A stretch of 53,105 bases of DNA from Gammaproteobacteria bacterium (GCA_023475025.1 JAMCWB010000003.1:1-53105); one strand, 5' to 3'. Numbered from the stretch's first letter, positions 1 through 8,646 are shown. Program-made: numbers and translations. Notes: generated by a model from the sequence alone, not told the origin.

Positions 1-2
1 AC

Positions 3-50
3 TACAACCAGTTCACCCCAGCCGCGCTACGCGCAGCCGGCGTGCGCTAA
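3..50 (+). CDS. C-terminal tail of an unidentified protein (5' truncated by window edge)
   Basis: An open frame enters from the left edge and ends at a TAA at 48-50, giving about 15 residues that end in AALRAAGVR. The codons look like real high-GC coding sequence, but the piece is too short to name. The perfect REP-type hairpin just downstream often lies near REP-associated tyrosine transposase genes, so that is one possibility. It is only a guess from position. Confidence 0.3.
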   Translation, partial: YNQFTPAALRAAGVR

Positions 51-66
51 CCACAAACCCAAACCG

Positions 67-127
67 GGGTCAGGTCTTGCCTTTTGCCTGTCTAAGAATG
101 AGACAGGCAAAAGGCAAGACCTGACCC
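67..127. repeat. Perfect REP-type hairpin, 27-bp arms
   Basis: The arms at 67-93 and 101-127 are exact reverse complements around a 7-base loop, AAGAATG. The outer part reads GGGTCAGGTCTTGCC. Degenerate or half copies recur at 953-985 and 2201-2222. The motif resembles the REP elements mobilised by RAYT (REP-associated tyrosine) transposases; that link is from general knowledge. There is no U-rich tail, so a terminator role is not favoured. Confidence 0.85.
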
Positions 128-214
128 TCAAGGGTGTGACCCCGAATCTGAAGTGACGCCAAATCTGCTATGAATTTTGCCCCGGCTACAAGCATCGTTT
201 CTTAACCCGCCAAC

Positions 215-242
215 TTGCAACACTCCGTCAATGACGTATATT
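215..242 (+). promoter_or_regulatory. Candidate promoter of the toxin-antitoxin pair
   Basis: TTGCAA (215-220) and TATATT (237-242) are separated by 16 bases and precede the toxin gene. Only seven bases separate the -10 box from the ATG at 250, so transcription would begin at or beside the start codon and the mRNA would be leaderless. No Shine-Dalgarno sequence is visible, which agrees with this. Confidence 0.4.
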
Positions 243-249
243 TGTGGTT

Positions 250-564
250 ATGCTTACCATCATCGAAACCCCTACATTCGAAGCCGATGCCAGAAAGGTC
301 TGGAATGAGGAGGAACGGAATGCGTTCTTTGCTTGGTTGTCTGCCAATCCGGAAATTGGCGATGCCATTCCAGGTAGCGGTGGATGCAGAAAGGTGAGGT
401 GGTCGGTAGCGGGTTCAGGGAAGCGTGGTGGAGTGCGAGTCATCTACTTCACCAGGCTGGCTAATGGTGAGATCTGGTTGTTGGTGATCTACAAGAAAGC
501 CGTCAAGGAGAACATACCCGCGCATATCCTGAAGTCGATTCGTGAGGTGTTGGAAAATGAGTAA
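250..564 (+). CDS. RelE/HigB-2-type toxin of a type II toxin-antitoxin system
   Basis: The 104-residue product matches the RelE-like toxins of the HigB-2 group, which cleave mRNA at the ribosome. Visible family features are the N-terminal IIETPTFEADARKVW stretch, the basic RKVRW strand, the GKRGGVRVIY block and the VYKK-like segment IYKKAVKENI near the C-terminus. The ATG at 250 is preferred over a GTG at 244 because it fits the promoter geometry. The antitoxin gene overlaps its end by 8 bases, giving the toxin-first order typical of higBA. Both genes look intact and sit between REP-type repeats, which suggests an acquired or mobile pair. The target and specificity cannot be read from sequence. 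Confidence 0.88.
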   Translation: MLTIIETPTFEADARKVWNEEERNAFFAWLSANPEIGDAIPGSGGCRKVRWSVAGSGKRGGVRVIYFTRLANGEIWLLVIYKKAVKENIPAHILKSIREVLENE

Positions 565-856
565 TGAGACTCTGAGTGGTGAGGAGCTTGGTAACAAGCT
601 GCTGCAATCTGTTAAAGAAATGAAAGCAGGCAAAGCCGGACGTGTCAGTCGTGTGGAGCCAAACGAGGTCGCAGAAGCGCGAGGCAAAACGGGCCTAACG
701 CAGCGAGAGTTTGCCGAGGTGCTCCATATTTCTCCGCGTACGTTGCAGGAATGGGAGCAAGGGCGGCGTAAACCTTCCGGCCCGGCAAAGGCACTCATCG
801 AAATTGCGTTTCGCCACCCGGAGATTATTCGGGAAGACCTTGAACTCAGGGGTTAA
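557..856 (+). CDS. HigA-type antitoxin, XRE helix-turn-helix
   Basis: This 99-residue protein should neutralise the upstream RelE-like toxin and repress the pair. A helix-turn-helix of the XRE/HTH_3 class spans about residues 45-85 (GLTQREFAEVLHISPRTLQEWEQG), followed by RRKPSGPAKALIEIA, a stretch common in HigA2-like antitoxins. The N-terminal 40 residues are charged and probably hold the toxin-binding part. The start at 557 lies inside the toxin reading frame, whose stop is at 562-564, so translation is likely coupled. In-frame codons reach back to a GTG at 542, but the ATG fits the coupling better. Confidence 0.88.
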   Translation: MSNETLSGEELGNKLLQSVKEMKAGKAGRVSRVEPNEVAEARGKTGLTQREFAEVLHISPRTLQEWEQGRRKPSGPAKALIEIAFRHPEIIREDLELRG

Positions 857-952
857 CAAGGTGCTTGAACGTGAAAAAACGACTCTGCCTCTTAAGGCTA
901 AGGTCGTTAACTCGGCATTTTCTTCAACCGTAACTAGAAAAGAAACGCTGAA

Positions 953-985
953 GGGCCAGGTCTTGTTAGCGGCAAAACCTGACCC
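953..985. repeat. Degenerate copy of the REP-type hairpin
   Basis: GGGCCAGGTCTTG (953-965) and CAAAACCTGACCC (973-985) pair at 11 of 13 positions around a 7-base loop. It carries the same core as the perfect hairpin at 67-127. It lies just past the 3' end of the minus-strand dehydrogenase gene. Confidence 0.6.
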
Positions 986-995
986 TCTCTCAACC

Positions 996-2123
996 TCAGC
1001 TCTGCGGCTTGATCAGGTACTTCTCGCCCGTGGCCATTTTGCCGTAGGCGGCTATGGCATCCAGTTGCAAGGCCCCGGCCAGGGATACGTCATGGGTGTA
1101 GTGGCTGGCGAAGGTGGTTTTGATCTCAGCGGCTACGCGTTTGCGCATGGCGATGTTGGTTTCCATGCCCAGTTTGCCCAGGGCGTTGAACAACAGAAAA
1201 CCGTTTACACCCCAGGCAAAACCGAAGGTGCGGTTCAGGGTGACAGGGCCGCGATCCAGGCCGCCATAGATATACACCTGTTTGTAGATGTCTGAACCGT
1301 ACACGCTGTACTCGGTGATGTTGCGCGAGACGGCGGCTTCCATGCAGGTGAGCATATCGCTGGCCAGACGACCGCCACCGATGGGGTCGAAGGCGATGGT
1401 GGCGCCGGTCTCGATCAGTGCCTGAGTCAGATCAGCCATGAAGCTGTCGCTACTGGAATTGACCACGTATTTAGCCCCCATGTCGCGCAACAGGGCTTCC
1501 TGTTCCGGCTTGCGGACGATGTTCACCAGATCGATGCCGTCGGCCATGCAGATACGGTTGAGCATTTGCCCGAGGTTGGAGGCGGCGGCGGCGTGCACAA
1601 TCGCCTTGTGGCCTTCAGCGCGCATGGTTTCCACCATGGCCAATGCGGTCAGCGGATTCACAAAGCTGGAGGCGCCTTCCACAGCCGTGGTGCCTGGTGC
1701 CAGCTCCAGACAACTTTGCACATTCACACAGACATACTTGCGGTAGCTGCCGCCGCCAATAAACGCAACGGTTTTGCCCATCAGGCTCTGCGCGGCGTCT
1801 GACGAGCCGGCCGCGACCACAGTGCCGGCACCTTCGTTGCCGACCGGGATAGCCTTGCCGAGGCGCTTTTTCACCGCTCCCATGAACTTGGCCGGGACAT
1901 CGGCATGGATAACAGGGCGCTCGGCGCTGCCGGACTGTTTTGCCGTGGTCATATCGGCCACACTTAACATCACGCCGAGATCAGACGGGTTGATAGGCGC
2001 CGCTTCGACGCGGATGACGATCTGGTTCTCGCTTGGCTGCGGGATCTCGATCTCGCGCAGAGCCAGTTCCAGTGTATTGTCTTCGCTGATGGTGGACGTA
2101 AGTGCGATGTTAGTATCGGTCAC
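996..2123 (-). CDS. Zinc-binding dehydrogenase / MDR-family NAD(P)H-dependent oxidoreductase
   Basis: The 375-residue product is a medium-chain dehydrogenase/reductase of the quinone-oxidoreductase kind. The GroES-like N-terminal half contains VEAAPINPSDLG and GNEGAGTVVAAGS. The C-terminal half has the nucleotide-binding fold with NPLTALAMVETM and AIVHAAAASNLGQM. The Cys/His zinc ligands of classical alcohol dehydrogenases are not evident, so reduction of a quinone or an activated double bond is more likely. The GTG at 2123 is chosen because CAGGAG lies six bases upstream; a TTG at 2138 has no such site. The gene stands alone between REP-type elements, and its substrate is unknown. Confidence 0.8.
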   Translation of the reverse strand: MTDTNIALTSTISEDNTLELALREIEIPQPSENQIVIRVEAAPINPSDLGVMLSVADMTTAKQSGSAERPVIHADVPAKFMGAVKKRLGKAIPVGNEGAGTVVAAGSSDAAQSLMGKTVAFIGGGSYRKYVCVNVQSCLELAPGTTAVEGASSFVNPLTALAMVETMRAEGHKAIVHAAAASNLGQMLNRICMADGIDLVNIVRKPEQEALLRDMGAKYVVNSSSDSFMADLTQALIETGATIAFDPIGGGRLASDMLTCMEAAVSRNITEYSVYGSDIYKQVYIYGGLDRGPVTLNRTFGFAWGVNGFLLFNALGKLGMETNIAMRKRVAAEIKTTFASHYTHDVSLAGALQLDAIAAYGKMATGEKYLIKPQS

Positions 2124-2200
2124 GTTGTTCTCCTGCAATGGTTAGTTGGTCTTGTGCGGTGTTGATCGATGTTACTCCTTAACCAGCTGATGTGCGCGGG

Positions 2201-2222
2201 GCAAAACGCAAGACCTGACCCC
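2201..2222. repeat. Half copy of the REP-type motif
   Basis: GCAAAACGCAAGACCTGACC plus CC matches the right arm of the hairpin at 67-127 except for one base in the middle. No left arm is present here. It lies in the divergent spacer between the dehydrogenase and the patatin gene. Confidence 0.6.
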
Positions 2223-2268
2223 GATCTGTGTGGCTTAATGCGCTGATATTACTTTGTGAGTGAGTGTT

Positions 2269-3192
2269 ATGTTGAACGCCCATTGCCTGCGCTGGCTGCT
2301 GTTGACGACTGCCCTGTTCCTGTTGGCGCCAAAGGCTGTCATAGCTGACGAGAAGTCATCCGGTATTGCCCTGGCGCTGGGCTCCGGGGGTGCTGGTGGT
2401 CTGGCGCACATTGCCATGCTGGCTGAATTCGAGCAGCGCGACATCACGCCGGATGCAATTGCCGGTACCAGCATTGGGGCCATTATCGGGGCGATGTACG
2501 CTGCCGGTTTAAGTGCGACAGAGATTCGTGACCTGTTCGATACTTTTGGTGAGTCGGTGCTTAACCCGTTTTCCGGCTTCAGGAGCAATGGGCCAGGCTG
2601 GACGGACCTGGTGCGGGCAGAGCTGGGTAATGGCGGCGCTTTTGATCAGTCCGGCTTTCTTGATTTTATCGGTGAGCACTTTGCAGCGCGCAGCTTCGAG
2701 GAGCTGAAGATTCCGCTTCAGATCGTCGCTACCAATTACTGGGATGGCAGCTCGGTGGTGTTCGAGTCCGGCGACCTGTTCACCGCATTGAAGGCCAGCA
2801 TGGCCGTACCCGGCCTGTTCAATCCGGTCAAACTCGAAGACCAGCTGCTGATTGACGGCGGGATATCCAACCCGCTGCCCTGGGACCTGTTGGCAGGCCA
2901 TGAGCTGGTTATCGCTATTGATGTGACTGGCGTGCGCGAGCCGAACCCTGATAATAGCGTTGGCGCGCTTGACCTGCTGTTCAAGACCTTTGAGGTCATG
3001 CAGCAATCGATCATCAGTGAAAAAATGCACAACGGTGGTCCTGATATTTACATCAAGCCTGACCTGAACGGCATCCGCCTGCTGCACTTCGACCGCGTCG
3101 ATGCCGTTATTGAGCAGGCTAGCGGAGCATCCAGAGAGCTGGGCAGTGCGCTCGATCAGCGACTGGTAGCCACAAGCGATGACCCTCAATAA
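2269..3192 (+). CDS. Secreted patatin-like phospholipase
   Basis: This is a 307-residue serine lipase/acyl hydrolase of the patatin family. After a hydrophobic signal sequence (about residues 8-26, ending AVIA) comes the oxyanion block GSGGAGGLAHI, then the nucleophile elbow GTSIG with Ser68. The catalytic Asp is in DGGISNPLP at about residue 196, so the Ser-Asp dyad is complete. The KASMAVPGLFNPV block is also typical. It lacks the long outer-membrane barrel of PlpD-type proteins, so it is probably periplasmic or exported. The ATG at 2269 is chosen over a GTG at 2260 because it places the signal peptide normally. It appears to be a single-gene unit. Confidence 0.88.
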   Translation: MLNAHCLRWLLLTTALFLLAPKAVIADEKSSGIALALGSGGAGGLAHIAMLAEFEQRDITPDAIAGTSIGAIIGAMYAAGLSATEIRDLFDTFGESVLNPFSGFRSNGPGWTDLVRAELGNGGAFDQSGFLDFIGEHFAARSFEELKIPLQIVATNYWDGSSVVFESGDLFTALKASMAVPGLFNPVKLEDQLLIDGGISNPLPWDLLAGHELVIAIDVTGVREPNPDNSVGALDLLFKTFEVMQQSIISEKMHNGGPDIYIKPDLNGIRLLHFDRVDAVIEQASGASRELGSALDQRLVATSDDPQ

Positions 3193-3259
3193 CAGCTGAG
3201 ACATCAGGTCAATAAGGCGTTGGGGCTTTAGCGATCCGGCGCGGCTAAGCACTATTTTA

Positions 3260-3318
3260 TTAACCTGGATCAAGTTTCCGGCTGATTTTTTTCTGCTTGT
3301 TACAGAGACCTCTATAAT
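3260..3318 (+). promoter_or_regulatory. Possible Anr/FNR box and -10 element of the cytochrome c peroxidase gene
   Basis: TTAAC-CTGG-ATCAA (3260-3273) matches the FNR/Anr consensus TTGAT-N4-ATCAA at 8 of 10 positions, with the right half perfect. TATAAT at 3313-3318 is a perfect -10 with no good -35 at the normal distance, as expected for an activated promoter. The box would sit near -59 to -60. Cytochrome c peroxidases of pseudomonads are known to respond to oxygen limitation through Anr; the site here is an inference. Confidence 0.4.
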
Positions 3319-3408
3319 TTCAGGTGAAAGATTCAGCGGCGCATCAATGTATTGCGCTGCAAAAAAGAATCAACATGCCACCCTGAAAGCCTGAAAAGGG
3401 AGTTTCTG

Positions 3409-4458
3409 ATGAAATATCCAAGTTTAACCGCCACCGTAGTGGCGCTGGCCATGGCCAGCCCGCTGGCACTGGCTGATAACCTGCGCGATCGCGCCAGCGC
3501 CATGTTCAGTGCCATTCCCGAAGAGCCGCCGGTCATTGAAGGTAACGAACTGACACCGGAAAAAGTCGAACTCGGCAAGATGCTGTTTTTCGAGCCGCGC
3601 CTGTCATCCAGCCACCTGATCAGCTGTAATACTTGCCATAACGTCGGCATGGGTGGTCATGACTACCTGCCGGTCTCTATAGGCCACGGCTGGCAGAAAG
3701 GCCCGCGTAACTCACCCACCGTGTTCAATGCCGTATTCAACGCCGCCCAGTTCTGGGATGGCCGTGCCGCTGACCTGGCTGAACAAGCCAAGGGGCCGGT
3801 GCAGGCCGGTGTTGAAATGGCCAGCACTCCGGAGCGGGTTGTCGCCACCCTGAAGAGCATGCCCGAATACGTTGAGCGCTTTCAGGCCTCGTTCCAAGGT
3901 GAAAGTGACCCCGTCACTTTTGACAACATGGCGATCGCTATCGAAGCCTTTGAGGCCACGCTGATTACCCCCCATGCGGCCTTCGACCGCTGGCTCGGTG
4001 GTGATGACAGCGCCATGACCGACAAGGAAAAAGAGGGTCTGACCCTGTTTATGGACAAGGGCTGTGTGGCTTGCCACGCCGGGGTCAACTTTGGTGGCCA
4101 GTCCTACTTCCCCTTTGGCCTGGTCAAACGCCCCGGTGCTGACATCCTGCCAGAAGGCGACAAGGGCCGCTTTGAGGTTACCCAGACGGCTACCGATGAG
4201 TATGTATTCCGCGCCTCACCACTGCGTAATATCGAGCTGACTGCGCCTTATTTCCACTCGGGTGCTATCTGGAGCCTGGAAGAAGCCGTGTCTGTGATGG
4301 GTACCGCGCAGCTGGGTACCGAGCTGGATGAGTCCCAGGTGCTGGCTATAACCGCCTTCCTGAAGACACTGACCGGTGAAATCCCTGACGTGCAGTACCC
4401 CAAACTGCCGGTCAGCACCGCGGAAACCCCGCGCCCGACCAGCATGACTGAGTACTGA
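3409..4458 (+). CDS. Periplasmic dihaem cytochrome c peroxidase
   Basis: The enzyme reduces hydrogen peroxide to water in the periplasm using electrons from small c-type cytochromes. The 349-residue precursor starts at the ATG at 3409, behind an AAAGGGA-like ribosome site, and has a clear signal peptide cut after LALA (about residue 22). Two haem c motifs are present: CNTCH (73-77) and CVACH (219-223). Conserved blocks include GKMLFFEPRLS, GPRNSPTVFNA, FWDGRA and the C-terminal FRASPLRNIELTAPYFHSG region. Length and order fit CcpA/MauG-type peroxidases of the bacterial class. In-frame codons upstream of 3409 would give an unlikely Cys-rich leader. Confidence 0.93.
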   Translation: MKYPSLTATVVALAMASPLALADNLRDRASAMFSAIPEEPPVIEGNELTPEKVELGKMLFFEPRLSSSHLISCNTCHNVGMGGHDYLPVSIGHGWQKGPRNSPTVFNAVFNAAQFWDGRAADLAEQAKGPVQAGVEMASTPERVVATLKSMPEYVERFQASFQGESDPVTFDNMAIAIEAFEATLITPHAAFDRWLGGDDSAMTDKEKEGLTLFMDKGCVACHAGVNFGGQSYFPFGLVKRPGADILPEGDKGRFEVTQTATDEYVFRASPLRNIELTAPYFHSGAIWSLEEAVSVMGTAQLGTELDESQVLAITAFLKTLTGEIPDVQYPKLPVSTAETPRPTSMTEY

Positions 4459-4480
4459 TTCGGTCAGACTGCTAGCAACA

Positions 4481-4510
4481 AAAAAGGGCGCCGACACGGG
4501 CGCCCTTTTT
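4481..4510. terminator. Bidirectional rho-independent terminator
   Basis: AAAAAGGGCGC (4481-4491) pairs perfectly with GCGCCCTTTTT (4500-4510) around an 8-base loop. The T run on one strand and the A run on the other let it end transcription from both directions. It sits between the convergent peroxidase and class V aminotransferase genes. Confidence 0.9.
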
Positions 4511-4533
4511 ATTGCTCAAGCATTTTACCCGGC

Positions 4534-5658
4534 TTACAGGCTCTCCAACGCTTTCTGCAGATTGGCCACGCTGCGCTCGACGTTATGCAGCTTGTCGAGG
4601 CCGAACAGGCCGATGCGGAAGGTTTTGAAGCTGGCTGGTTCATCGCACATCAGCGGCACGCCAGCGGCGGTCTGCAGGCCCTGGGCAAGGAAGGCCTTGC
4701 CGCTGTGGATCATGTCGTCACTGGTATAGGAGACGACCACGCCAGGCGCTTCAAAACCTTCGGCGGCGACGCTGGCAAAGCCTTTTTCCTTGAGCAGCGC
4801 ACGCACCGCGCGGCCCAGTTCCCATTGCTCGTCACGCACGCGGTCAAAGCCGTAGTCATAGGTTTCCAGCATGGTGTCACGGAACTGCTTGAGCGCATCC
4901 GTGGGCATGGTGGCGTGATAGGCATGGCCGCCATTTTCGTATGCTTGCATGATCTGATGCCACTTTTTCAGGTCCGCAGCAAAGCTGCTGCTGGTGGTCT
5001 GTTCCAGTCGCGCCAGGGCGCGTTCGCTGAGCATCACCAGGGCGCTGCAAGGTGATGCACTCCAGCCCTTTTGCGGCGCACTGATCAGCACGTCAACGCC
5101 GGTATCCTGCATATCAACCCAGATGGTCCCTGAGGCAATGCAATCCAGCACAAAGAGGCCACCGACAGCATGGGTAGCGTCTGCTACCTGGCGCAGGTAA
5201 TCATCCGGCAGGATAATCCCGGCAGAGGTTTCTACGTGTGGAGCAAAAACAACCTGGGGTTTTTTCGCCTGGATTTCTGCTACCACCTCTTCAATAGGCG
5301 CCGGCGCGAAGGGGCTTTGGGCATCTGTCCCGGTCTGCCGTGCCTTGAGTACGATTTCCTCGGCCGGCAGGCGACCCATCTCAAAGATCTGCGTCCAGCG
5401 GTAGCTGAACCAGCCATTGCGAATCACCAGGCAGGTCTGGTCCTGGGCGAACTGGCGCGCTACCGCTTCCATGCCATAGGTACCACCGCCGGGCACCACA
5501 ACCACGGACTGAGCGTTATAGACGCCCTTGAGGGTGGTGGAAATATCCCGCATGACTTGCTGAAAGGTCTGCGACATGTGGTTCAGGGAACGGTCGGTAA
5601 AGACCACGGAATATTCGAGCAGGCCATCGGGATCAATGGCGGGATGCAATTGGGACAC
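4534..5658 (-). CDS. Class V aminotransferase (alanine/serine-glyoxylate aminotransferase-like)
   Basis: This 374-residue PLP enzyme belongs to the class V aminotransferases related to alanine-glyoxylate and serine-glyoxylate transaminases. The PLP lysine is Lys197 in SAPQKGWS. VVVVPGGGTYGMEA binds the cofactor phosphate, and DCIASG supplies the conserved Asp at about residue 172. The start is a GTG at 5658 with GGAG nine bases upstream. It is the last gene of the minus-strand block that follows spuH, about 95 bases after it, so it may be read through from the polyamine operon. A role in amino-group handling is likely, but the real substrate pair is not shown by the sequence. Confidence 0.8.
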   Translation of the reverse strand: MSQLHPAIDPDGLLEYSVVFTDRSLNHMSQTFQQVMRDISTTLKGVYNAQSVVVVPGGGTYGMEAVARQFAQDQTCLVIRNGWFSYRWTQIFEMGRLPAEEIVLKARQTGTDAQSPFAPAPIEEVVAEIQAKKPQVVFAPHVETSAGIILPDDYLRQVADATHAVGGLFVLDCIASGTIWVDMQDTGVDVLISAPQKGWSASPCSALVMLSERALARLEQTTSSSFAADLKKWHQIMQAYENGGHAYHATMPTDALKQFRDTMLETYDYGFDRVRDEQWELGRAVRALLKEKGFASVAAEGFEAPGVVVSYTSDDMIHSGKAFLAQGLQTAAGVPLMCDEPASFKTFRIGLFGLDKLHNVERSVANLQKALESL

Positions 5659-5754
5659 GGATCAATTCTCCAGCATTAGACAGTGGCTGGCCGGGATACC
5701 CGGCCAGATAGGGGCATGCTAACCCGAAACAGGCCTGCGTTGCAGGGCGTGGCG

Positions 5755-6576
5755 CTATTCTGTCGGATTGGTGCGATTACGCTTCTCGGCGCTACGCACG
5801 GCCAACCAGACGAAGAAGGTAAACAGGGACACCACCAGCAGGATCAGGCTGGCGACGGCGTTGATTTCCGGCTTCACGCCAAGGCGTACCGAGGAAAACA
5901 CCTCCATCGGCAAGGTCGTCGCACCCGGGCCGGACACGAAACTGGCGAGTACCAGATCATCCAGCGACAGGGTAAAGGCGAGCAACCAGCCGGCGAAGAT
6001 CGACGGCGCTATCATCGGCACCGTGATCAACAGGAAGGTTTTCCACGGCGGTGCGCCCAGGTCCATGGCTGCCTCTTCCACCGACTGATCCAGCTCACGC
6101 AGGCGACTGCTGACCACAATGGCAACGTAGGCGGTACTGAAGGTGGTGTGCGCTATCCAGATGGTCAACATGCCGCGCTGGGCGGGCCAGCCGATCAACT
6201 GGGCCATGGCCACGAACAGCAGCAGTAATGAGAGACCGGTAATGACTTCGGGCATGACCAGCGGGGCAGTGACCATGCCGGAAAACACCGTGCGTCCGCG
6301 AAAGCGCCGGATGCGCGTCATCACGAAGGCGGCCAGGGTACCCAGGGCGACCGCCGCCGTCGCGGTATAGAAGGCGATCTGCAGGCTGCGCTTGACCGCG
6401 TTCATCAACTGGGTGTTATCCAGCAGGCCGGTGTACCAGTGCAGCGAGAAGCCGCCCCAGACGGTGACCAGGCGTGACGCATTGAACGAATAGATGACCA
6501 TGATGATCATCGGGATGTAGATAAAGGCCAGGCCAATCCACAGCATGGTGGTCGAGAACAGGTAGCGCTCTTTCAT
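5755..6576 (-). CDS. spuH: Polyamine ABC transporter permease, PotI/SpuH type
   Basis: This is one of two inner-membrane permease subunits of a putrescine/spermidine importer. The 273 residues have about six membrane spans. A BPD_transp_1 coupling loop reads EEAAMDLGAPPWKTFLLITVPMIAPSI (about 170-196), which docks on the ATPase. The N-terminal IPMIIMVIYSFNAS stretch is typical of PotI/PotC proteins. Its start overlaps the stop of spuG by an ATGA quartet, so translation is coupled. Gene order matches the P. aeruginosa spu operon, where this is the last gene. Confidence 0.93.
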   Translation of the reverse strand: MKERYLFSTTMLWIGLAFIYIPMIIMVIYSFNASRLVTVWGGFSLHWYTGLLDNTQLMNAVKRSLQIAFYTATAAVALGTLAAFVMTRIRRFRGRTVFSGMVTAPLVMPEVITGLSLLLLFVAMAQLIGWPAQRGMLTIWIAHTTFSTAYVAIVVSSRLRELDQSVEEAAMDLGAPPWKTFLLITVPMIAPSIFAGWLLAFTLSLDDLVLASFVSGPGATTLPMEVFSSVRLGVKPEINAVASLILLVVSLFTFFVWLAVRSAEKRNRTNPTE

Positions 6577-7478
6577 CCGTTCTTCTCCATTTCCCGGGCC
6601 TGGGTGTAATGGAACAGGGTGATCGGGATGATCAGGATCAACAACATGATGATCGCCAGTGCCGAGGCTACTGGCCAGTCACGGTTGTTGAAGAATTCCT
6701 GCCAGAGCACCTTGCCGATCATCAGGGTTTCCGGGCCACCGAGCAGCTCGGGCACCACGAATTCACCGACCACCGGAATGAATACCAGCATGGCGCCAGT
6801 GATGATGCCGCCCTTGGACAAAGGAATAGTCACCTTCCAGAACGCCTTGATACGCCCCGCGCCCAGATCCATTGCCGCTTCCAGCAGGGTGTTGTCATGT
6901 TTGACCAGGTTGGCGTACAGCGGCAGGATCATGAACGGCAGATAGGCATAGACCAGGCCGATATACACCGCCGTATTGGTATTCAGGATCTGCAGTGGCG
7001 AGCTGATCAGCCCGAGCGAGAGCAGGGAGCTGTTGAGCAGGCCGCCGCTGCTGAGAATGCCCATCCAGGCATAGACGCGGATCAGGATCGCGGTCCAGGT
7101 CGGCATGATGACCAGCAACAGATAAACCAGTTGCCGTTCACGCGGGGCGCGGGCGATGGCATAGGCCATCGGATAACCCAGACACAAACAGATCAGCGTG
7201 GTGATCAGCGCGATTTTCAGCGAGCTGAGGTAGGCCGCCAGATACAGGCCATCCTGGGCGATAAACAGGTAGTTGCCGAAGTTGAGTACCACATTCAGCG
7301 TTTGTTCGGCGTACTGCAGCAGTGGCTGATAGGGCGGGATGGCAATGGCTGCTTCGGAAAAGCTGATCTTGAGCACAATGGCGAAGGGCAGCAGGAAAAA
7401 CAGCAGCAACCAGACAAAGGGCACACTGATAACCAGGGCGCGACCGCTGGGCAAGAAACGCGACAGCAAAGCCTTCAT
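6573..7478 (-). CDS. spuG: Polyamine ABC transporter permease, PotH/SpuG type
   Basis: This is the second permease subunit of the importer, 301 residues with about six membrane spans. The coupling loop EAAMDLGAGRIKAFWKVTIPLSKGGI (about residues 200-225) and the N-terminal PFVWLLLFFLLPFAIVLKISFSE segment are characteristic of PotH. It overlaps both neighbours by ATGA quartets (spuF upstream, spuH downstream), so the three transport genes should be made in step. The substrate is inferred from the adjacent polyamine-degrading enzymes. Confidence 0.93.
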   Translation of the reverse strand: MKALLSRFLPSGRALVISVPFVWLLLFFLLPFAIVLKISFSEAAIAIPPYQPLLQYAEQTLNVVLNFGNYLFIAQDGLYLAAYLSSLKIALITTLICLCLGYPMAYAIARAPRERQLVYLLLVIMPTWTAILIRVYAWMGILSSGGLLNSSLLSLGLISSPLQILNTNTAVYIGLVYAYLPFMILPLYANLVKHDNTLLEAAMDLGAGRIKAFWKVTIPLSKGGIITGAMLVFIPVVGEFVVPELLGGPETLMIGKVLWQEFFNNRDWPVASALAIIMLLILIIPITLFHYTQAREMEKNG

Positions 7479-8611
7479 CCTTGCAGCACCACGCCGGCAC
7501 CGTCTTCCCAGCTGATGAACACCTGATCATCCCAGGTCGGGCGTGGCAAACGGCGTTCAGTGTTGGGCACAAAAGCCTGGACGATCTGGCCGCTGTCGAG
7601 CTTGAGGTAATACACCGAGTGGCCGCCCAGGTAGGCAATATCATGCACCAGGCCATGTGCCCAGTTGTAGTCGCCTTCCGGCTTGTCGAGGCTCATGTAG
7701 ACCTTTTCCGGACGCAGGGCATAGGTGACGTTCTTGTCTTCCGCGCGGGTGCTGACACCGTGGCCAATGTAGATGGGCCGATCCAGTTGCGGGCACTGGA
7801 TGATGGCGTGGTCTTCCATATCCGCCACCAGCTCGCCTTCGAAAACATTCACGCTGCCGATGAACTCGGCGACATGGCGACTGTTTGGACTTTCGTAGAT
7901 ATCCACCGGGCTGCCGACCTGGGCAATCCAGCCCTGGTGCATGATGGCAATGCGCTGGGCCATGGTCATGGCCTCTTCCTGGTCGTGGGTGACCACAACA
8001 CAGGTCACACCGACACGTTCGATGATTTCCACCAGCTCCAGCTGCATCTGGCTGCGCAGTTTCTTGTCCAGCGCGCCCATGGGCTCATCGAGCAGTAACA
8101 ACTTGGGGCTCTTGGCCAGGGAGCGTGCCAGGGCGACGCGCTGACGCTGGCCACCGGACAGCTGATGCGGCTTGCGCCGGGCATACTGGGTCATCTGCAC
8201 CAGCTTGAGCATCTCGGCCACCCGGGCCTCGATGTCCGCGCGGCTCATACGGTCCTGCTTGAGCCCGAAGGCAATGTTCTGCGCTACCGTCATATGCGGA
8301 AACAGCGCGTAAGACTGGAACATCATATTGATCGGCCGCTGATAGGGCGGCAGATCGGTAATATCCTGGCCGTCGAGAAACACCCGGCCCTTGGTAGGCC
8401 GCTCAAAGCCGGCCAGCATACGCAGCAGAGTGGACTTGCCCGAGCCGGAACCACCGAGCAAGGCAAAGATCTCACCACGATTGATACTCAGATTGACGTC
8501 ATCCACGGCCAGGGCATCGTCAAACTGCTTGCTGACACCCTCGATACGCACGAATTCGACCTTACCGGCCTTTTCCTGCGCCTGCTTCATTGCCCCTACC
8601 GCACCTACCAT
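7475..8611 (-). CDS. spuF: Polyamine ABC transporter ATP-binding protein, PotG/SpuF type
   Basis: The 378-residue protein supplies ATP hydrolysis to the polyamine importer. It has Walker [10 protein letters not shown] (about 53-61), the signature [11 protein letters not shown], Walker B LLLLDEP and the switch region [13 protein letters not shown]-terminal TOBE regulatory domain contains [11 protein letters not shown]. The ATG at 8611 is chosen because TGGAG lies six bases upstream. A second ATG at 8590 and a TTG at 8632 are possible, and the N-terminal residues before the ABC domain vary between homologues. A strong hairpin lies between this gene and the binding-protein gene upstream. Confidence 0.93.
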   Translation of the reverse strand: MVGAVGAMKQAQEKAGKVEFVRIEGVSKQFDDALAVDDVNLSINRGEIFALLGGSGSGKSTLLRMLAGFERPTKGRVFLDGQDITDLPPYQRPINMMFQSYALFPHMTVAQNIAFGLKQDRMSRADIEARVAEMLKLVQMTQYARRKPHQLSGGQRQRVALARSLAKSPKLLLLDEPMGALDKKLRSQMQLELVEIIERVGVTCVVVTHDQEEAMTMAQRIAIMHQGWIAQVGSPVDIYESPNSRHVAEFIGSVNVFEGELVADMEDHAIIQCPQLDRPIYIGHGVSTRAEDKNVTYALRPEKVYMSLDKPEGDYNWAHGLVHDIAYLGGHSVYYLKLDSGQIVQAFVPNTERRLPRPTWDDQVFISWEDGAGVVLQG

Positions 8612-8646
8612 AGATGAACTCCAGCCAATCAATCCGAGAAGAGGGG

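Noticed and set aside
711-1295. 194-codon plus-strand frame after the antitoxin gene
   Set aside because: It starts inside the antitoxin gene, crosses a REP-type repeat and ends antisense to the dehydrogenase.
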